The notes beneath the pieces are model-generated. The model saw nothing but the letters and a program-made list of their open reading frames with translations. It was not told the DNA's origin and searched no databases. A DNA stretch of 17,406 nucleotides from Theodoxus fluviatilis. Its lineage: Eukaryota > Mollusca > Gastropoda > Cycloneritida > Neritidae. Location of the stretch: the NCBI GenBank assembly GCA_034096865.1, contig JAWQFJ010008491.1, positions 1-17,406 on the forward strand, read 5' to 3'. The first letter of the stretch is position 1. Each line of letters opens with the position of its first letter. Shown one piece after another: positions 11,450-17,406 of the stretch. Both the position numbers and the translations under genes were made by a program.

Positions 11450-13430
11450 CATGAGAAACTGCAGCATGGACACACCGTGCATGGACATGGAGTACATGGA
11501 GAACCTGCAGCCATGCCCGACACAACGTGCAGGGACAGCGTACCATGGAGAACCTGCCAGCATGGGACACAATGTGCAGGGACATGGTACATGGAGAACC
11601 CCCATGCCCTACACACACAGCAACATCGCGACACAAGTGAACGGACAGGTACATGGAGAACCCTAGACAACACACACAGCACACCATGGACACAGCGTGA
11701 AGACAGGTACATGGAGACCTGGCCAGCATGGACCACATGTGCCAGAGACAGGTACATGGAAGAACCTGCACACACATCCGGCAAAATGGACACAACGGCA
11801 GCGGACAGAGACATGAGAGAACCTTGCACACACACAGCTACCATCGCCAACCACAGCGCTGCAGGACAGGTACATGGAGAACCTGCACACACACAGCAGC
11901 AATGCAGACACAACGTGCAGGGACATGCGATCATGGAGAACCGGCACACACACAGCAACATGGACACAAGGTAGCAGGACCAGGTACATGGAGCAAACTG
12001 CCACACACAACACGCAGCCTCATGCGACACAGCGTGCCAGGGACAGGTACACTGAGAACCTGACCAGCATCGGACACAACAGTGCCAGGACAGGCATACA
12101 TGGAGAACCTGCAGCATGCGACACAACGTGCAGCGAACAGCGTACCTATGGAGAACTGCACACACACAGCAGCAGGACACAACGTTGCCAGGACAAAGGT
12201 ACAATCGGAGCACCTGCACACACACAGCAGCCATGGACACACCGGGAGATAACAGGCTCACATGGAGAACCTCGCACACACACACAGCCAACATCGGCAC
12301 AACAGCGTTCGAGCGACAGGTACCATGAGAACGAACCTCAGCACACACACAGCACCATGGACACAACGGGCAGCCGACACAGCTACATGGCAGAACCCCG
12401 GACACACACAGACTACACATGCGACTCAGCGTGCAGGACAGGTACATGGAGAACCTGCACACACACAGCACCATAGGACACAACGTGCAGGACAGGTCAC
12501 ATGGAGTAACCTTGCACACACACAGCACCATGCGACACAACGTGCAGGACAGGTACATGGAGAACCTGCACACACACAGCACCATAGGACCACCAACGTG
12601 CAGGACAGCGTACATGGAGAACCTGACACCATAGCGGACACAACGTGCAGGACAGGTACATGGAGGAACCTGCACCATGGGACACAAGCGTGCAGGACAG
12701 GTACATGGAGAACCTGCAACATGGACCCAGCGTGCAGGACAGGTACATGGAGAACCGCACACACACAGCACCAGCGACACAACGTGCCAGGACAGGTACA
12801 TGGAGACCTGCACCACACACAGCAGCAGCATGGACACAAAACGTGCCAGCGACAGGCGTACATGGAGAACCTGCACCACAGAACACGGCACCTATGGACA
12901 CCAGCGATGCCAGCGACACGCCGTACATGGAGAACCTGCACACACAGCCAACATACGGACACAACGTGCAGCGATAGCGTACATGGAGAACCCTGCACAC
13001 ACACAGCCAGCATGGACCACAACGTGCACACAGGACAGGTACATGGAGAACCTGCACCAGGGACACAGCGTGCAGGACAGGTACAAGGAGAACCTGCACC
13101 ATAGGACACAGCGTCGCAGGACAGGTACATGGAGAACCTGCACACAGGACGCAACGTGCAGACAGGTACATGGAGAACCTGCACCAGTGGATACAGCGTG
13201 CAGGACAGGTACATGGAGAACCTGCACACCACAGCACCATGGACACAGCGTGCAGGACAGGTACCTGGAGAAACTCACAACATAGGACACAGCAGTGCAG
13301 CTGACAGGTACATGGGACGTCTGCAAACCTGACTGGACACAGCGTTGCAGGACAGGTACATGGAGAACCTGGCACCAGGCAGACACAGCGTGCAGCGACA
13401 GGTACATGGAGAACCTGCACACACACAGCC
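11450..13430 (-). repeat. Indel-rich version of the 53-bp array
   Basis: The same 53/42-bp units continue here, but nearly every unit has one to several single-base insertions, deletions or changes, for example GTACCATGG, CCTGCCAGCATGGG, GACAGGCGTACATGG and GCATCGGACAC. Insertions dominate and are spread evenly, with no preferred unit position. Clean sequence resumes abruptly at both ends. This pattern resembles uncorrected single-molecule read sequence used to bridge a gap better than it resembles old decayed repeats, although decay cannot be excluded. Shorter open frames here are fragments of the same repeat. Confidence 0.85.
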
Positions 13431-16400
13431 ACCATGGACACAGCGTGCAGGACAGGTACATGGAGAACCTGCACACACACAGCACCATGGACACAGCGTG
13501 CAGGACAGGTACATGGAGAACCTGCACACACACACCACCATGGACACAGCGTGCAGGACAGGTACATGGAGAACCTGCACACACACACCACCATGGACAC
13601 AGCGTGCAGGACAGGTACATGGAGAACCTGCAGCATGGACACAGCGTGCAGGACAGGTACATGGAGAACCTGCAGCATGGACACAGCGTGCAGGACAGGT
13701 ACATGGAGAACCTGCAGCATGGACACAGCGTGCAGGACAGGTACATGGAGAACCTGCACCATGGACACAGCGTGCAGGACAGGTACATGGAGAACCTGCA
13801 CCATGGACACAACGTGCAGGACAGGTACATGGAGAACCTGCACCATGGACACAGCGTGCAGGACAGGTACATGGAGAACCTGCACACACACAGCACCATG
13901 GACACAGCGTGCAGGACAGGTACATGGAGAACCTGCACCATGGACACAACGTGCAGGACAGGTACATGGAGAACCTGCACCATGGACACAGCGTGCAGGA
14001 CAGGTACATGGAGAACCTGCACCATGGACACAGCGTGCAGGACAGGTACATGGAGAACCTGCACACACACAGCAGCATGGACACAGCGTGCAGGACAGGT
14101 ACATGGAGAACCTGCACACACACAGCACCATGGACACAGCGTGCAGGACAGGTACATGGAGAACCTGCACACACACAGCACCAGGGACACAGCGTGCAGG
14201 ACAGGTACATGGAGAACCTGCACACACACACCACCATGGACACAGCGTGCAGGACAGGTACATGGAGAACCTGCACACACACACCACCATGGACACAGCG
14301 TGCAGGACAGGTACATGGAGAACCTGCACCATGGACACAGCGTGCAGGACAGGTACATGGAGAACCTGCACACACACACCACCATGGACACAGCGTGCAG
14401 GACAGGTACATGGAGAACCTGCACACACACAGCAGCATGGACACAGCGTGCAGGACAGGTACATGGAGAACCTGCACACACACACCACCATGGACACAGC
14501 GTGCAGGACAGGTACATGGAGAACCTGCACACACACAGCAGCATGGACACAGCGTGCAGGACAGGTACATGGAGAACCTGCACACACACAGCAACATGGA
14601 CACAACGTGCATGACAGGTACATGGAGAACCTGCACACAGACAGCAACATGGACACAGCGTGCAGGACAGGTGCATGGAGAACCTGCACACACACAGCAC
14701 CATGGACACAACGTGCAGGACAGGTACATGGAGAACCTGCACCATGGACACAACGTGCAGGACAGGTACATGGAGAACCTGCACCATGGACACAACGTGC
14801 AGGACAGGTACATGGAGAACCTGCAGCATGGACACAACGTGCAGGACAGGTACATGGAGAACCTGCAGCATGGACACAACGTGCAGGACAGGTACATGGA
14901 GAACCTGCACCATGGACACAACGTGCAGGACAGGTACATGGAGAACCTGCAGCATGGACACAACGTGCAGGACAGGTACATGGAGAACCTGCAGCATGGA
15001 CACAACGTGCAGGACAGGTACATGGAGAACCTGCAGCATGGACACAATGTGCAGGACAGGTACATGGAGAACCTGCACACACACAGCAACATGGACACAA
15101 CGTGCAGGACAGGTACATGGAGAACCTGCACACACACAGCACCATGGACACAGCGTGCAGGACAGGTACATGGAGAACCTGCAGCATGGACACAACGTGC
15201 AGGACAGGTACATGGAGAACCTGCACACACACAGCAGCATGGACACAACGTGCAGGACAGGTACATGGAGAACCTGCACACACACAGCACCATGGACACA
15301 GCGTGCAGGACAGGTACATGGAGAACCTGCACACACACAGCAGCATGGACACAACGTGCAGGACAGGTACATGGAGAACCTGCACACACACAGCAACATG
15401 GACACAATGTGCAGGACAGGTACATGGAGAACCTGCACACACACAGCAGCATGGACACAGCGTGCAGGACAGGTACATGGAGAACCTGCAGCATGGACAC
15501 AACGTGCAGGACAGGTACATGGAGAACCTGCAGCATGGACACAACGTGCAGGACAGGTACATGGAGAACCTGCACACACACAGCAGCATGGACACAACGT
15601 GCAGGACAGGTACATGGAGAACCTGCACACACACAGCAACATGGACACAGCGTGCAGGACAGGTACATGGAGAACCTGCACACACACAGCACCATGGACA
15701 CAACGTGCAGGACAGGTACATGGAGAACCTGGACACACACAGCAACATGGACTCAGCGTGCAGGACAGGTACATGGAGAACCTGCACACACACAGCACCA
15801 TGGACACAACGTGCAGGACAGGTACATGGAGAACCTGCACACACACAGCACCATGGACACAACGTGCAGGACAGGTACATGGAGAACCTGCACACACACA
15901 GCACCATGGACACAACGTGCAGGACAGGTACATGGAGAACCTGCACCATGGACACAACGTGCAGGACAGGTACATGGAGAACCTGCACCATGGACACAGC
16001 GTGCAGGACAGGTACATGGAGAACCTGCAACATGGACACAGCGTGCAGGACAGGTACATGGAGAACCTGCACACACACAGCACCATGGACACAACGTGCA
16101 GGACAGGTACATGGAGAACCTGCACACACACAGCAGCATGGACACAACGTGCAGGACAGGTACATGGAGAACCTGCACACACACAGCACCATGGACACAG
16201 CGTGCAGGACAGGTACATGGAGAACCTGCACACACACAGCAACATGGACACAACGTGCAGGATAGGTACATGGAGAACCTGCACACACACAGCAGCATGG
16301 ACACAACGTGCAGGACAGGTACATGGAGAACCTGCACCAGGGACACAGCGTGCAGGACAGGTACATGGAGAACCTGCACCATGGACACAGCGTGCAGGAC

Positions 16401-17368
16401 AGGTACATGGAGAACCTGCACCAGGGACACAGCGTGCAGGACAGGTACATGGAGAACCTGCACCAGGGACACAGCGTGCAGGACAGGTACATGGAGAACC
16501 TGCACCAGGGACACAGCGTGCAGGACAGGTACATGGAGAACCTGCACCATGGACACAGCGTGCAGGACAGGTACATGGAGAACCTGCAGCATGGACACAA
16601 CGTGCAGGACAGGTACATGGAGAACCTGCACCAGGGACACAGCGTGCAGGACAGGTACATGGAGAACCTGCACACACACAGCACCATGGACACAGCGTGC
16701 AGGACAGGTACATGGAGAACCTGCACCATGGACACAGCGTGCAGGACAGGTACATGGAGAACCTGCACACACACAGCACCATGGACACAGCGTGCAGGAC
16801 AGGTACATGGAGAACCTGCACCATGGACACAGCGTGCAGGACAGGTACATGGAGAACCTGCACCAGGGACACAGCGTGCAGGACAGGTACATGGAGAACC
16901 TGCACCATGGACACAGCGTGCAGGACAGGTACATGGAGAACCTGCACCAGGGACACAGCGTGCAGGACAGGTACATGGAGAACCTGCACCATGGACACAA
17001 CGTGCAGGACAGGTACATGGAGAACCTGCACACACACAGCAACATGGACACAGCGTGCAGGACAGGTACATGGAGAACCTGCACACACACAGCACCATGA
17101 ACACAACGTGCAGGACAGGTACATGGAGAACCTGCACACACACAGCAGCATAGACACAGCGTGCAGGACAGGTACATGGAGAACCTGCACACACACAGCA
17201 CCATGGACACAACGTGCAGGACAGGTACATGGAGAACCTGCACACACACAGCACCATGGACACAGCGTGCAGGACAGGTACATGGAGAACCTGCACACAC
17301 ACACCACCATGGACACAACGTGCAGGACAGGTACATGGAGAACCTGCACACACACACCACCATGGACA
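13431..17368 (-). repeat. Second clean 53/42-bp array, near-copy of 7506-11449
   Basis: Position by position this matches 7506-11449 at a constant offset of 5925, with no net insertion or deletion over about 3.9 kb and only about ten substitutions noticed by eye. Examples are CAGGG at 7563 versus CATGG at 13488, GGATACA near 7924 versus GGACACA, and GGTCACACAGTG near 8674 versus GGACACAACGTG near 14599. It includes the third copy of the ~0.8-kb block (about 15853-16653). At the right end it passes directly into a partial BBS2 exon copy. It may be a true duplication, the other haplotype, or an overlap that was not merged. Confidence 0.9.
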
Positions 17369-17406
17369 CAAGCTGAGTGGCTCGGCCACCGCCTCCGTGC
17401 AAGACA
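17361..17406 (-). pseudogene. BBS2: Partial second copy of BBS2 exon start at array edge
   Basis: This segment matches the exon at about 3845-3891 and, unlike the array units, keeps the stretch GAGGCGGTGG..CCACTCAG that all the clean units examined have lost. Compared with the intact exon it has one base fewer in the AAAG run (AAG here), GGCC in place of GTCC (Asp to Ala in the exon frame), and CAAGACA in place of CAGGGCA. The missing base shifts the frame right after the codons for EPLS. The copy continues beyond the right edge. It can be read as the ancestral or upstream boundary of the array, or as a mis-assembled second view of the exon. Confidence 0.8.

Noticed and set aside
3906..17368. 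CRISPR-like array (regular repeats with variable parts)
   Set aside because: Units are direct repeats with no unique spacers, and the sequence derives from a eukaryotic exon.
3641..17376. Long plus-strand open frames of HTHS..MDTACRTGTWRT repeats
   Set aside because: Antisense shadow of the same stop-free repeat; the part over the exon is the reverse of BBS2 coding sequence.
3494..17402. Very long minus-strand open frames (up to about 3000 codons) of Cys-rich repeats such as RFSMYLSCTLCPW
   Set aside because: The repeat unit lacks stops and 53 is not a multiple of 3, so all frames stay open and cycle through the same three peptides. Similar frames are open on the opposite strand. There is no start context, signal or domain apart from the real 71-codon exon.

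Overview
This window looks like a piece of a chordate (probably vertebrate) nuclear genome. About 90% of it is tandem repeat, and only one stretch can be supported as protein-coding: a 214-bp internal exon on the minus strand at 3692-3905. By recognition of its protein sequence, this is an exon of BBS2, a subunit of the BBSome ciliary trafficking complex. It has a good splice donor (CAG|GTGAGG) and an acceptor (GTGTGTGTGCAG|G). Third-position GC is 61 of 71 codons. GC-rich codons beside abundant GC-rich minisatellites would suit a lamprey-like genome, but that species guess is weak.

Layout in plus coordinates; the gene runs right to left. 1-2652 is a minisatellite of 13-bp and 10-bp units around CAAGGCAACA, in the downstream intron. 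2653-2903 is unique intron sequence. 2904-3033 is an 11-bp minisatellite. 3034-3691 is unique intron. 3692-3905 is the BBS2 exon. 3906-11449 is a large array of 53-bp and 42-bp units. 11450-13430 is the same kind of array but full of single-base indels. 13431-17368 is a second clean array, nearly identical to about 7506-11449 at a constant offset of 5925. 17361-17406 is a second, partial copy of the start of the BBS2 exon.

The main observation is the origin of the big array. Its unit is made from the BBS2 exon itself: the intronic acceptor tract, the first 28 or so exon bases (encoding FSMYL..CT), a deletion of 25 exon bases, and then the exon bases encoding FVSMVL. Hundreds of copies of a 3' splice site and exon start are therefore lined up in front of the intact exon. 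The array has higher-order structure (a 696-bp tandem repeat, an ~0.8-kb block present three times, and a 3.9-kb duplication). The noisy 11450-13430 block and the place where the 3.9-kb copy ends suggest that part of the right half is an assembly artefact (gap fill or joined haplotypes).

The repeat units lack stop codons in most or all frames, so very long open frames (up to about 3000 codons) run across the arrays. I treat these as by-products of the repeats. I found no RNA gene, transposon, CRISPR array or prokaryotic feature.
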